DNA of 64,000 bases from a virus. The position numbers and the translations under genes were made by a program. The DNA is taken from IMG/VR virus record IMGVR_UViG_3300047510_001118, positions 186,001-250,000 of that record. One strand, written 5' to 3'. Positions 24,915 through 33,268 of the stretch are shown here, in pieces (within the stretch, counting starts at the first letter, position 1; each line of letters opens with the position of its first letter). The notes under the pieces were generated by a model. That model was not told the DNA's origin and did no database searches. It saw only the letters and a program-made list of their open reading frames with translations.

Positions 24915-27275
24915 TTATAACATGTTTCCAACAGAATTCCTAGTGTTTTTGGCTGTTTTACTTAGATAATCCACAGCGTCTGATTGCTGTGAAACCATTC
25001 TGCCCATGTTCATATTTAACTGATTTAATATGTCTAACATCTCTTTATCGGATGGTGCTGACATTGCTGTAGAAGATTGTTCAGCGCCTTTTGGTTTATT
25101 GTCAATAGGATTAGTTCCCTGTTGAGTTAACTTTTCCATATTGGCATTTAATTGAACAAGACTTTGAGTAAGTTTGTCCATGTTAATATTGTTTAATTCA
25201 GAAAATGCTGAAGACGTTGACATAATATTAGTCTTCAATTCTCTAAGTTTGTTATTACCGTTTTCTAAAGATACGCTGACATTTTCAGGCAATACTAGAC
25301 TAGAAAGATCAGATTTTTTAGCCGCTTCGTTTAGAGCTTCAACTTGCTTACGTGTGTCAGCCGTGGCATTAACTGTCGCCTGACGCTGTCTAACTGTTGC
25401 GTCCTCAGATGTAGATGTCGGTGTTCTTTCTGTTGCTGGTCGAGCAGGCACTGCCGGAGCAGGAGGAGGTGTGGCAGGCCTTTCGAGTGGCCTACGTGCA
25501 GCAGTTTCTAATTTAGCGGCATCCATTGCTCGACGTTGCGCAATAGTTGGTCCTCTTTCATCTTCAGGTTTTAACAATGCTTCTTTGCCCTGTTCTACTA
25601 TAACCTCTCTAACTCCAGTAGCATCAGCAATTTCATACAATGCCCAAGTAATCAATCCTATCTTAAATGTTTTCTTTAGCACTGCTTTGCCTGTGGCCAT
25701 GGCTGCTTTTAATGGAGTTTTTCCTGGTCTTGTAGGTCCTTCTGCGCCAGGCGGCAATGTTTCTCCGGCCTTTTCTCGCTGATACTTGTCATATACTTTA
25801 GAAGCGCCATAGGCTGCTAGTCCGCCTCCTGCTGCCAATCCCATCATTTCTCCGGCTATTCCTGTACCGGCTAACGCAGTAACTTTTGCCCAAGTTTTTA
25901 AATTATCAAAAGAATCTGCTAACTCTACAGCCTGGTCGCCAGCATAATTCATACCTATAGCAGTGTTATCTAATATTCCTGAATCAATAAGAGCAGATTT
26001 AAATTTGTTCTGTACTTCAGTCAGCGTTTGATCTAAGTTTGTTACTAGTCTTGTTGGATCTTGACTTTTTAGTTTGTCTTCTTGTTCTGCTTGTGCTTTT
26101 GCTAATGCAGCAGAACCGTCGCCAAGTTGCCCTAATCTAGCAGACGCTGTTATCATATTATCAGTGTTCATTGTTGTATAAACACCAACTAAATTACGAT
26201 CTTGTTTTGATCTTTCTCTCGCCGATGCGGCCGCATCATCATTGGCTTTTACCAGTGCCGCTACTGATCCAGCATTGCCTTCATACACTTCTCTAGTAAC
26301 ACGGGCCGCATCCTGACCGTTGCGTCTCATAGCCAATTGATATTCTCTGGCTTCTTTGGTAATAGCATTACCACCAGCACTGATACTATCAACCATACCA
26401 GCGGCTAATTTACCGCTAGGATCGGCTTGTTTTAATCTAGCAATTTCTGCTTGAACTTGTGCGGCTAGTTTTCCTGTAGGATCTTTTTCCATCAATGCCT
26501 GCATGGCATTTCGCATACGAAGATCTCTGGCTGCGGCTGCGTTTTGTTCATCTAATGCTTTGCGAGATACACCTGTTGCCTTGGCAAGTCTATCTAATTC
26601 TTTGTTATACTCAGCGGCACCAGCAGCCAACTGTGCGTCATCCATTCGTCTAGCCAATCCACTACGCTGCATTGTTTCCATGTAGGTAGCAGTGCCTTCG
26701 GCAATGTCATCCATTGTAAGGCCAAGTCTAGATAATTCCTTTCCTGCTCCAGCCATTACTAATCCGCTGACGCTGGCAAATTTTTGAGCACCTTCAGTGG
26801 CTGAGCCACCCATGACTGCTAAAAATTGTGAATTCTGTTGAACAGTTTTTCCAAAAACATCTAAAGGTAATCTGGCTTTGCCTGCGGCTAACTGCGCAGA
26901 CATTAGCGATTCGCCTAGATCTATACCAGTACCAGATAGTGTTCGGAATACTTGAAGATTACTGTCAAGGGTTGAACCAAAAGATCTAACAGTCTTTCCT
27001 AGACCTTCGGTGCCTATTTTTTCAGTTAAATCTGCTAGTTGTCCGCTGAAACCTGAAAGTGTTGGTGCTGTATTTGAAAATGCTTTTTCAACTAATCCAG
27101 CACTAGTTCCTATTCCTTTGTCAACTGCTCCTGCTACTGCAGGACCAGTGAATTTTCCACCAGGAGTTGGCGTACCACCGCCACTAAATGCTCCGCTACT
27201 GGAATTCTCTCTAAGACCATCACGCATTCCTTGGGCAACTGCTTGTCGTATCTGTTCAGGGGTTAAATCTGGCAT
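24915..27275 (-). CDS. Tail tape-measure protein candidate (gp29-like)
   Basis: A 786-residue protein, mostly helical and Ala-rich, with Gly/Pro low complexity at the N-terminus (residues 25-45). It has two hydrophobic stretches, ALAGTGIAGEMMGLAAGGGL at about 465-495 and FKIGLITWALYEIADATG near 545, a Pro/Ala/Thr-rich linker at about 600-630, and helical ends. Tape-measure proteins combine long helices, hydrophobic segments and a poor-similarity middle, and sit beside tail-chaperone genes; here the gp26/gp51-like frameshift pair is divergently adjacent. The protein would set tail length and be bound by those chaperones. T4 gp29 is shorter (590 residues). An internal head or inner-body protein next to the portal is the main alternative. 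Confidence 0.6.
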   Translation of the reverse strand: MPDLTPEQIRQAVAQGMRDGLRENSSSGAFSGGGTPTPGGKFTGPAVAGAVDKGIGTSAGLVEKAFSNTAPTLSGFSGQLADLTEKIGTEGLGKTVRSFGSTLDSNLQVFRTLSGTGIDLGESLMSAQLAAGKARLPLDVFGKTVQQNSQFLAVMGGSATEGAQKFASVSGLVMAGAGKELSRLGLTMDDIAEGTATYMETMQRSGLARRMDDAQLAAGAAEYNKELDRLAKATGVSRKALDEQNAAAARDLRMRNAMQALMEKDPTGKLAAQVQAEIARLKQADPSGKLAAGMVDSISAGGNAITKEAREYQLAMRRNGQDAARVTREVYEGNAGSVAALVKANDDAAASARERSKQDRNLVGVYTTMNTDNMITASARLGQLGDGSAALAKAQAEQEDKLKSQDPTRLVTNLDQTLTEVQNKFKSALIDSGILDNTAIGMNYAGDQAVELADSFDNLKTWAKVTALAGTGIAGEMMGLAAGGGLAAYGASKVYDKYQREKAGETLPPGAEGPTRPGKTPLKAAMATGKAVLKKTFKIGLITWALYEIADATGVREVIVEQGKEALLKPEDERGPTIAQRRAMDAAKLETAARRPLERPATPPPAPAVPARPATERTPTSTSEDATVRQRQATVNATADTRKQVEALNEAAKKSDLSSLVLPENVSVSLENGNNKLRELKTNIMSTSSAFSELNNINMDKLTQSLVQLNANMEKLTQQGTNPIDNKPKGAEQSSTAMSAPSDKEMLDILNQLNMNMGRMVSQQSDAVDYLSKTAKNTRNSVGNML

Positions 27276-27300
27276 TTATTTTTCCACAAAAAACTGCGCA

Positions 27301-27308
27301 TATAAATA
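27301..27308 (+). promoter_or_regulatory. Perfect T4 late promoter TATAAATA
   Basis: An exact eight-base match to the T4 late promoter, 41 bases before the ATG of the gp26-like gene and in the divergent gap with the tape-measure candidate. A TTGGAG ribosome site follows at 27336-27341. The octamer ACTGCGCA lies directly before it; the same octamer occurs at 56144-56151 upstream of another promoter candidate. Confidence 0.85.
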
Positions 27309-27349
27309 ATTTGAGCAGTGTATCATTATATTTAGTTGGAGTCTAAACC

Positions 27350-28207
27350 ATGGAAAATCAAGCAGTAAACCCGTTGAAAAAATATTTTCGACAACCAAAA
27401 TTATATTTAAAATTACCTAGTTCTGGATCGTTTTATCCAGAGGGAACCTTAGAAAAAACAGACAATGGAGAATATCCAGTATTTCCAATGACTGCCAAAG
27501 ATGAAATTACTATCAAGACTCCTGATGCGTTAATGAATGGACAGGCCACTGTTGATGTTATAGAAAGTTGTATTCCCAATATTAAAAATGCTTGGGCAGT
27601 TCCATCTATTGACATTGATGCTATACTGATAGCAATTCGTATTGCCACCTATGGCGAAACTATTGAATTAGACGTAACACTGCCAAACACTACTATTATT
27701 AAAACATTTACAGCAGATTTAAGATTAGTTGTAGACAAACTAATGAACGCAGTTTTTGATACTGAAATAAAAATTAGTGACGATTTAACTGCGTTTATAC
27801 GTCCTTTAACTTATAAAGAATACACTCAGAATTCAATTAAAACTTTAGAAGAACAGAGATTATTTTCAATAGTTAATAATGATCAACTTTCAGAAGAAGA
27901 AAAACAAAAGAATTTTTCAGTAAGTTTTAAAAAAATTACAGATATCACAGTGAACACAGTTGCTCAGAGTATCACTAAAATAGTTACACCTGACGGTGTA
28001 GTAACTGATCCACAGTTTATCAAAGAATTTTTAGAAAATTCAGACAAAGATTTTTTTAATAAGTTTATTGTAGCACTAGCAGATCAAAAAGAAAAATTTA
28101 TTATGCCGCCTTTTAAAGTTCAAACCTCTGAGGAAGAACAAAAAGAAGGAGCACCAGCAGAGTTTGAAGCACCTGTAGTCCTGGACGCATCAAATTTTTT
28201 CGGGTAA
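27350..28207 (+). CDS. 26: Baseplate hub/tail assembly chaperone gp26-like
   Basis: A 285-residue protein similar to T4 gp26: LKLPSSGSFYPEGTLEKTD, FPMTAKDEITIKTPDALMNG, VIESCIPNIKNAWAVPSIDI and ILIAIRIATYGETIELDV are the conserved N-terminal blocks. In T4, gp26 takes part in hub assembly; its place next to the tape-measure candidate and the frameshifted extension fits a lambda G-type tail chaperone. The C-terminus is acidic and ends SNFFG. The final codons before the stop (AAT TTT TTC GGG TAA) form a slippery site feeding a downstream -1 frame. Perfect late promoter upstream and GGAG ribosome site. T4 gp26 is 208 residues, so this version is longer. Confidence 0.88.
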   Translation: MENQAVNPLKKYFRQPKLYLKLPSSGSFYPEGTLEKTDNGEYPVFPMTAKDEITIKTPDALMNGQATVDVIESCIPNIKNAWAVPSIDIDAILIAIRIATYGETIELDVTLPNTTIIKTFTADLRLVVDKLMNAVFDTEIKISDDLTAFIRPLTYKEYTQNSIKTLEEQRLFSIVNNDQLSEEEKQKNFSVSFKKITDITVNTVAQSITKIVTPDGVVTDPQFIKEFLENSDKDFFNKFIVALADQKEKFIMPPFKVQTSEEEQKEGAPAEFEAPVVLDASNFFG

Positions 28208-28254
28208 AGCTCTTTAATCTGCCGCTCGATGAAGCCATGCGGGTGATTAAGGGG
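28195..28254 (+). promoter_or_regulatory. Programmed -1 ribosomal frameshift signal
   Basis: The slippery heptamer T TTT TTC (28195-28201) is in the gp26-like frame. An 8-base spacer (28202-28209, containing the zero-frame TAA stop) leads to a stem: CTCTTTAATC (28210-28219) pairs completely, with three G-T wobbles, with GATTAAGGGG (28245-28254). After a 2x2 internal loop, CCGC (28222-28225) pairs with GCGG (28239-28242). Slippery type, spacing and stem strength agree with known -1 sites, and the -1 frame is open from before this site to 28431. Confidence 0.85.
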
Positions 28255-28431
28255 CTTGAAAGTGAAATCAAGTCGTTGAAGTTAGAATTATTAAAACTCT
28301 GTTGGTATATGAGAGGTGGTATTTCATTAGAAGAATGTTACAATCTATCATATGATGATCGAGCATTAATTGTAGACATTGTTAAAGAGAACATGGAAAC
28401 TACTAAGAAATCAGGATTACCTTTCTTCTAA
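28201..28431 (+). CDS. 51: -1 frame extension of gp26-like protein (gp51-like chaperone domain)
   Basis: After a -1 slip at 28195-28201, translation continues RVKLFNLPLDEAMRVIKGLE, then SEIKSLKLELLKLCWYMRGG, ending KSGLPFF at 28431. This adds 76 residues to 284 residues of gp26-like protein, a 360-residue fusion. The frame could also start internally at the ATG at 28237 (64 residues), but no good ribosome site precedes that ATG and the coding-like sequence begins before it. It is a short helical domain in the place of T4 gp51, another hub assembly protein. By analogy with lambda G/GT, the minor long form would bring tube subunits to the tape-measure/chaperone complex. Sequence identity with gp51 itself is weakly supported. 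Confidence 0.8.
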   Translation, partial: RVKLFNLPLDEAMRVIKGLESEIKSLKLELLKLCWYMRGGISLEECYNLSYDDRALIVDIVKENMETTKKSGLPFF

Positions 28432-28891
28432 CCTATATAGATGAACTACGTTCATCTGTTCTTCGCTTTCGCTCGAACTATTTCTTCTTTTCTTAACTAT
28501 TGAACTATTATTAAGTGCGAAGCACTTTAGTATTATCCAGATTGTTCAGGTCACACTTAGCCCTAGCGGGCTAAGAAAATGAACATTATCCGAGTTGCAC
28601 AATGTCACACAGCGTTATGGCATTACAGAGGCGGTCGTCCGGTACCTCGAGCCACGTCTTATCACGACGGCAGGCATATAAATGTACGCTATCACACTTA
28701 TATCCGTTAGGGAATTACCCTTCATTTAGCCTTTTTAAATTCTTTTCAAACAGCAAAACCAGTTGTATATAGGCATATCTGATCTTCGTCCTGTCAAGGA
28801 TAGTTGCTGAGTACTCTTAACGGCAAGAGAGTTTCCGTCCCTGCGACTCGTAGTCCAGGTATTAGGGCGCACGACATTGGCCTGCGCGAGC
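28432..28891. other. Convergent hairpin-rich noncoding region
   Basis: 460 bases between convergent gene sets. Three perfect hairpins occur within 140 bases: AGATGAAC/GTTCATCT (28439-28457), AAGTGC/GCACTT (28513-28527) and CTTAGCCC/GGGCTAAG (28556-28575). More pairings follow: GGG/CCC near 28710, CTCTT/AAGAG near 28814-28829 and GCGCA/TGCGC near 28867-28887. The part at 28610-28675 is richer in G and C than its surroundings. A pyrimidine-rich stretch (28480-28494) follows the first hairpins on the plus strand and may help terminate the gp26/51 transcript. Two small overlapping ORFs (28579-28710 and 28617-28772) have no ribosome site. No tRNA was recognised. A structured RNA, a two-way terminator zone or a decayed insertion are all possible. 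Confidence 0.6.
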
Positions 28892-29338
28892 TTATTGACC
28901 GTTTAATTTTGCCTGAGCTTGTTCTTGTAGGCGTTGTCGAAGTATGTTTGAACCACCCACTCTAACGTTGATAATGCCGTTATAGTATTCGTCAGATTCT
29001 AAAACTCTGCGTTCAAACTGTTCTCTTGCCTCTAAATATGACAGTTCTGCCTTGCTTTTACAGTAGTAAAGTATTTCTCTTGTGAAGTTTTCTGGACCTA
29101 ATGATTGAACATCTGCGTTTAACCTATCAGATGAGCCCCAGTATTCGCGCCAATCGCTTTCTACTGTGCTACGTCTTTTAAGTTTTTTGCCTTTGAGTGG
29201 TGGTTTAGTACGTTTGAATTGAGCTAATTTCTTGCCTATGTACTTTTGTCCAGTTTTGAGGTTAGTAATGAGATACACAAAGCCAATATGACCTTCTGGT
29301 ATTTCTTCAACTAAAGCATTTTGATAGTGCCATGACAT
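28892..29338 (-). CDS. SegE-like GIY-YIG domain protein
   Basis: A 148-residue protein with a GIY-YIG nuclease-like core: GFVYLITNLKTGQKYIGKK supplies the two motif strands (here FVY and YIG), followed by basic loops, SDWREYWGSS, and a helix AELSYLEAREQF carrying the likely metal-binding Glu, then NGIINVRVGG. The family resembles the T4 SegE-type GIY-YIG domain found in many T4-like phages. It could nick DNA in recombination or act as a homing nuclease; its stable place downstream of gp46 in the early operon argues for a resident repair or recombination role. Only a poor ribosome site is visible. Catalytic activity is inferred. Confidence 0.75.
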   Translation of the reverse strand: MSWHYQNALVEEIPEGHIGFVYLITNLKTGQKYIGKKLAQFKRTKPPLKGKKLKRRSTVESDWREYWGSSDRLNADVQSLGPENFTREILYYCKSKAELSYLEAREQFERRVLESDEYYNGIINVRVGGSNILRQRLQEQAQAKLNGQ

Positions 29339-29353
29339 GCTCGTATATACCGA

Positions 29354-29584
29354 TCAGTCACTGTCCTCATCCTTGGTTTTGGTTTTGCCTATAAGTTCTT
29401 TACGTTTTGACAGTATTTCTATGCGCCTTTTAGTAGCCATCTCTCGCACTGTTCTCAGTGCTTCTCTGGCTTCTACACTTGATCCAATGTAACCATATCG
29501 TTCAAAGCGATCATTCCATCTACAGTAGGCAATAATCGCTTTGATCAACTCTTCATGTGTGTCGTTATCGAACTCTTCACTCAT
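29354..29584 (-). CDS. Small protein encoded downstream of gp46, unknown
   Basis: A 76-residue charged helical protein, MSEEFDNDTHEELIKAIIAY at the start, with CRWNDRFERYGYIGSS and a basic helix TKRRIEILSKRKELIGK, ending in acidic residues. Its ATG overlaps the end of gene 46 by 8 bases, so translation is coupled to gp46, and the SegE-like gene follows 15 bases on. The coupling suggests a partner in recombination or DNA end-processing. No family is recognised, and the role is inferred from position alone. Confidence 0.65.
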   Translation of the reverse strand: MSEEFDNDTHEELIKAIIAYCRWNDRFERYGYIGSSVEAREALRTVREMATKRRIEILSKRKELIGKTKTKDEDSD

Positions 29585-31361
29585 AAATTTCTACATCATT
29601 GGCATAACTGGTGAACCCGTTTTCTTTTACTACCTTGAGCACGTTGTTCACGCGACCCACTAATTCATCCCTATGAGAAATTAGATAGATATTCTTATGT
29701 CGTTCACGGCCCATCTTTTTCAAGATACCTAGAGAGTTTTCAACTCCGTTGGCGTCCATGCCCGAATCAATAAGTTCATCTATGAATAAGAGATTGATGT
29801 TCTGGTATAACGACTCCCAAACATCACGGAACGCCCACGACAATCCTAAGATTAAGCGATTCCTTTCTCCTCGACTCAAGTTATCAAAGTCTAAATCTTG
29901 ACCGAGTTGGGTTATTTCTACCGTTAGGTCATTTTGGAATACAACGGTGTGAGGTAGACCCACCTTATCAAGGTAGTAAGTGAGACGATTGTTTAGATAA
30001 GCAAGATTTTGGTCAATGATCTTCTTACGAATAAACGAATCTTTGTTTGTTAAAAGTTTAAGAAGAAACTCTTGATGATCTTTTACAAGAGTTAAACTGT
30101 TTATAGAATCCCACGATACATCCTGTAACGCAGTATTTTCTAACTCTGTGATCTGTTCTTGATACATATCAGTTTCTTCTTGTTTGGATTTTAGTTGGTT
30201 AGCAAGACTTTCCAAATTACTTCTGTGATTGTATGCTTCATTAAGTGTGTCGTAGAACGTCTGTGGCCGACCGTTGATGTCTCCAATCTGTTCTAATTCT
30301 TTAATAATTAAAGTTAAATCGCCTGTGACCTTGGATTTGTATGTATCCGCATCTAGAAGATTTTTTTCTGCCGCTTTAATCATTTCGTCATGTTTGTGAT
30401 CATGTAGTTCTTGTTCACAAGCCGGACATGTTTTCTTGTCTAATTGTGTTATTTCTTTAGAATATTTCTGTACAGACTTATCAGCCTGCATAACTGCTGT
30501 TTCAAGAGTGGCTTTTTCTTTGTTAAGACTCTTAATTAATGCGGCTTGTTCGTTATAGACTTTGAGTTTTTCGTGTTGAGATATCTCGTTTTCAATGTCA
30601 ACTTTTGAAAGTTCATCAATGGCCTTTTCTATTTTTGCTATTTCTGCTTCACGATTCTTTTGCCAAGCACTTTGTTTTAATTTTAAACTGTTAATACTTT
30701 CTTGTATACGTTCATTTGACTTTTTAACCGCATCAATCCGTATAGTCTCTTGCGTAATTTCGTCTTTGGTAATACGTACTTGTTCTTTTAACAGTTCTGC
30801 TTTCTCACTGAGTAGGGTTATTCCTAACAACTGTTCAATAATTACTCGTTGATCACCCGACTTCATAGATAAAAACGGTTCAGTATAGGTGTTAAGAGCA
30901 ATGATATGCTTAAACATATCGTGACTCATACCAATAAGCTCGTCAATATCTTTCTGTGTTTCTCTGCTGTCGCCTTGCCCTTCGTCATCTACGTCAGCAT
31001 TTTCCTGTTCTTGATCATCAACATAGAACTTTAATACGTTAGGCTTACGTCCACGCTCAATTCTATACAATCGTCCATTCTTTTCAAACTCTACACAGAC
31101 TAACATATTTTTACCGTTAATCTTGTTTACAAGATTATCTTTTTTAATGTTAGTTAGAGCCTGTCCAAATAAAGCATAACTTAGTGCGTTTACAATAGTG
31201 GTCTTACCCGTGCCGTTTCGAGAGCCGGAATCGTCACCTCCTTGGTCCAAGTTCTCGCCTAATACGAGGGTAAGTTGTTCTTGATTAAAATTTATAGCCT
31301 GAGTAGCATTACCCACGCTCATAAAATTTTTAACAGTTAAATCTTTTATTTTTATTATCAT
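29577..31361 (-). CDS. 46: Recombination endonuclease subunit gp46 (Rad50/SbcC-like)
   Basis: A 594-residue SMC-type ATPase that pairs with gp47 to resect DNA ends for recombination-dependent replication and host DNA breakdown. Walker A is SRNGTGKTT at about residues 47-55, preceded by a loop GENLDQGGDDSG. Coiled-coil arms flank a zinc hook CPAC at about 311-314. The ABC signature LSRGERNRLILG lies at about 494-505 and Walker B LLFIDELIDSGMD at about 524-537. The ATG overlaps the gp47 stop (ATGA), so translation is coupled and no separate ribosome site is seen. Length is close to T4 gp46 (560). Assignment secure. Confidence 0.96.
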   Translation of the reverse strand: MIIKIKDLTVKNFMSVGNATQAINFNQEQLTLVLGENLDQGGDDSGSRNGTGKTTIVNALSYALFGQALTNIKKDNLVNKINGKNMLVCVEFEKNGRLYRIERGRKPNVLKFYVDDQEQENADVDDEGQGDSRETQKDIDELIGMSHDMFKHIIALNTYTEPFLSMKSGDQRVIIEQLLGITLLSEKAELLKEQVRITKDEITQETIRIDAVKKSNERIQESINSLKLKQSAWQKNREAEIAKIEKAIDELSKVDIENEISQHEKLKVYNEQAALIKSLNKEKATLETAVMQADKSVQKYSKEITQLDKKTCPACEQELHDHKHDEMIKAAEKNLLDADTYKSKVTGDLTLIIKELEQIGDINGRPQTFYDTLNEAYNHRSNLESLANQLKSKQEETDMYQEQITELENTALQDVSWDSINSLTLVKDHQEFLLKLLTNKDSFIRKKIIDQNLAYLNNRLTYYLDKVGLPHTVVFQNDLTVEITQLGQDLDFDNLSRGERNRLILGLSWAFRDVWESLYQNINLLFIDELIDSGMDANGVENSLGILKKMGRERHKNIYLISHRDELVGRVNNVLKVVKENGFTSYANDVEIYE

Positions 31362-32362
31362 AGATTATTATAAATTGCCAATAATACTTTGGGATCATAG
31401 TTATCGCTTTGTATACTTGCGATTTGATTGCTGACAATTTGGTCAATACTTTCAAATTGTTCTACATTTAGATCTGTGTTAATCTCTATTTCTTTTTTCT
31501 CTGGAATAAGTGTTAACTCTCTAAGATTATTTTGTTTTACAAATGTTTCTTTGATAAAACTTGCCTCTTCAAAACTAATTGGAAGGTCAATACCTACTCT
31601 AAGATATGTTTTAGGTAGAATAAGTTTTTCACTGTTGTCTAATAATTCACTGAGTTTAAGTGTTTTAAATTTAGGAGCATCGTTCCATATCTTATATACC
31701 GGAGATTTTCCATGCTCTAAGATCATCATACCACGGTCATCGTCCCAGGCATCAGCATAATTGTGCGGAAATGCGTTGCCAATATACACAATATTCTGTT
31801 TAGCCTGACGCTTATGGAAGTGTCCTGAAAACACATATTCGGGATTCTTAAAATGATCTGCCTGTAACTCGCCATGATCTGGCATCTGTACCATAGCATT
31901 CATCATAAACAAGGGAAGTTCAAAGTGACCAAACACATAGCGGCTCTTTAATTTTTCCATTTTACGCCATTCGTCACCAACTAACCACGGGACTAGAGTA
32001 ACGTCGTCGATAGTTAGTATGTCACTGACAATGGTGACTCCGGGAATATGGCGTCCCCAGTCTACAGAGTGTACATCGCGTTTATCTTTGTAATATAAAT
32101 CGTGATTACCGGGAAAGAAAAAGAATTGGTCAAAGGCTTTGCCTAATTTTTCTAGGCTTCGAATGCTACTAACCATAGTTAACATATTAAGGCTGTTGCG
32201 ATTATGATGCCAATCGCCTAGAAAAATTCCAGTATCACAGCCTTCTTTTTTAGCCTCAGCAATAAACCAATCTACGAAATCTTCGCAGTCTTGATTATGT
32301 GCTGCCGAATTTGATTTTAATCCAAAGTGTATGTCTGTAAAACACGCAACCTTTTTAAACAT
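31358..32362 (-). CDS. 47: Recombination endonuclease subunit gp47 (Mre11/SbcD-like)
   Basis: A 334-residue metallophosphatase nuclease, partner of gp46. The motifs are CFTDIHFGLKS (Asp10, His12), FLGDWHHNRN (Asp50), FFPGNHDLYY (Asn86, His87) and FSGHFHKRQ, which build the two-metal site. The start chosen is ATG at 32362, seven bases after AGGA; a TTG two codons earlier is too close to that site. It overlaps gp46 by four bases and follows gp55 by about 57 bases, so the three genes appear to be one operon behind the sigma70-type promoter at 33269-33297. Assignment secure. Confidence 0.95.
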   Translation of the reverse strand: MFKKVACFTDIHFGLKSNSAAHNQDCEDFVDWFIAEAKKEGCDTGIFLGDWHHNRNSLNMLTMVSSIRSLEKLGKAFDQFFFFPGNHDLYYKDKRDVHSVDWGRHIPGVTIVSDILTIDDVTLVPWLVGDEWRKMEKLKSRYVFGHFELPLFMMNAMVQMPDHGELQADHFKNPEYVFSGHFHKRQAKQNIVYIGNAFPHNYADAWDDDRGMMILEHGKSPVYKIWNDAPKFKTLKLSELLDNSEKLILPKTYLRVGIDLPISFEEASFIKETFVKQNNLRELTLIPEKKEIEINTDLNVEQFESIDQIVSNQIASIQSDNYDPKVLLAIYNNL

Positions 32363-32419
32363 TAACAATTCCTATAGTTTTGGTATATTTTAACAGAAAT
32401 ATTGTAAAAGAACAACAGG

Positions 32420-33244
32420 TTATTCGCTCGAATCTGCTTCTCTCTTCATGGCAGCATCGTATTCTGCGTTGATCATTCGGGTATAACTAGGACTCATACC
32501 GTTCATTTCTAAAATATCATCACGTATATTCTGCATTTTCTTTTCAATATTGATGACTCGAACAAACGAATTAGTAACAGCCGCAGTAAAATAGGCAAAT
32601 GGATTGTCCGATTTCGATTCATCAAACTGTAGACCAATCTGCGTTAACTGTAGAATAGCCTGGCCTTTCATTTCTTCATTATAAGTATAACCACGAACGT
32701 TGCCACGGGTGGCATATCTTTCACAGAGCTTGATATACATACGAGCTAAGGTATCTGTGATCTGTCCGTGATCCTTGCTGAACTTGCCTTTGAGCATGCC
32801 GCCTCGCCAATGGCTTTTTCCTACACAAACTAGTTGATCGTTTTCGTCAAACATCCAGTGTTGAAATGGAGGAAAATTAACTTTTTCTCTGTGATCTGCC
32901 GCACTTTTTGGTGTACGTTTACGTCCGGGCTCTAGCGGAACATGGTCGTAGGTCATAATACGAAAAACTAAATCGCTTTTTTCTATTTTTTTATAATCTA
33001 CTTCAAACTCGGCTAGTTTAACTTTTATATTTTCTGCTTTGGCTTTTTCAAATGCTTCTTGTCCTAGACGTTTTGCTCTTGCTCGTTTAGCATCAGCGAC
33101 AGTTCTAATATTAATCTTGTCTACGCTGGGCAATATAATATCATATTGATGATATTCAGGCTTAACAAAACTACAGTAAGTGTTTTTACTTTTGTGTATT
33201 TCTGATAACAAATCTTTGTTATTTAGGTAGTTAACTTTTTTCAT
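32420..33244 (-). CDS. 55: Late-transcription sigma factor gp55
   Basis: A 274-residue protein whose C-terminal half has the gp55 sigma core: GYTYNEEMKGQAILQLTQIG, LQFDESKSDNPFAYFTAAVT and SFVRVINIEKKMQ correspond to the sigma region-2-like block of T4 gp55, which directs host RNA polymerase to TATAAATA promoters. The N-terminal 150 residues are an extension not seen in T4 gp55 (185 residues), with a basic helix (AKRARAKRLGQEAFEKAKAE) and a FRIMTYDHVPLEPGRKRTPK block. GAGGAG ribosome site; strong early promoter just upstream. The gp55 assignment is good, and the window's late promoters support an active system. Confidence 0.88.
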   Translation of the reverse strand: MKKVNYLNNKDLLSEIHKSKNTYCSFVKPEYHQYDIILPSVDKINIRTVADAKRARAKRLGQEAFEKAKAENIKVKLAEFEVDYKKIEKSDLVFRIMTYDHVPLEPGRKRTPKSAADHREKVNFPPFQHWMFDENDQLVCVGKSHWRGGMLKGKFSKDHGQITDTLARMYIKLCERYATRGNVRGYTYNEEMKGQAILQLTQIGLQFDESKSDNPFAYFTAAVTNSFVRVINIEKKMQNIRDDILEMNGMSPSYTRMINAEYDAAMKREADSSE

Positions 33245-33268
33245 TATTCTTATGACTCCTCACTATAA

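Noticed and set aside
27325-27330. TATAAT on the minus strand before the tape-measure candidate
   Set aside because: No -35 element occurs at the proper distance; it may contribute weakly but cannot be called.
28677-28684. TATAAATG on the plus strand, seven of eight late-promoter matches
   Set aside because: No gene lies downstream on that strand before the convergent operon.
28579-28710. 43-codon ORF, and an overlapping 51-codon ORF at 28617-28772
   Set aside because: They overlap in different frames, lack ribosome sites and have unlike-gene composition (many Arg, His and Cys); kept only as a note within the hairpin-rich region.
28432-28891. Possible tRNA or tmRNA
   Set aside because: No T-loop of the GTTCRANNC kind with a supporting stem and no cloverleaf could be built by eye on either strand.
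32363-32368. TTG start two codons upstream for gp47
   Set aside because: It is one base from AGGA, too close for initiation; the ATG at 32362 has ideal spacing.
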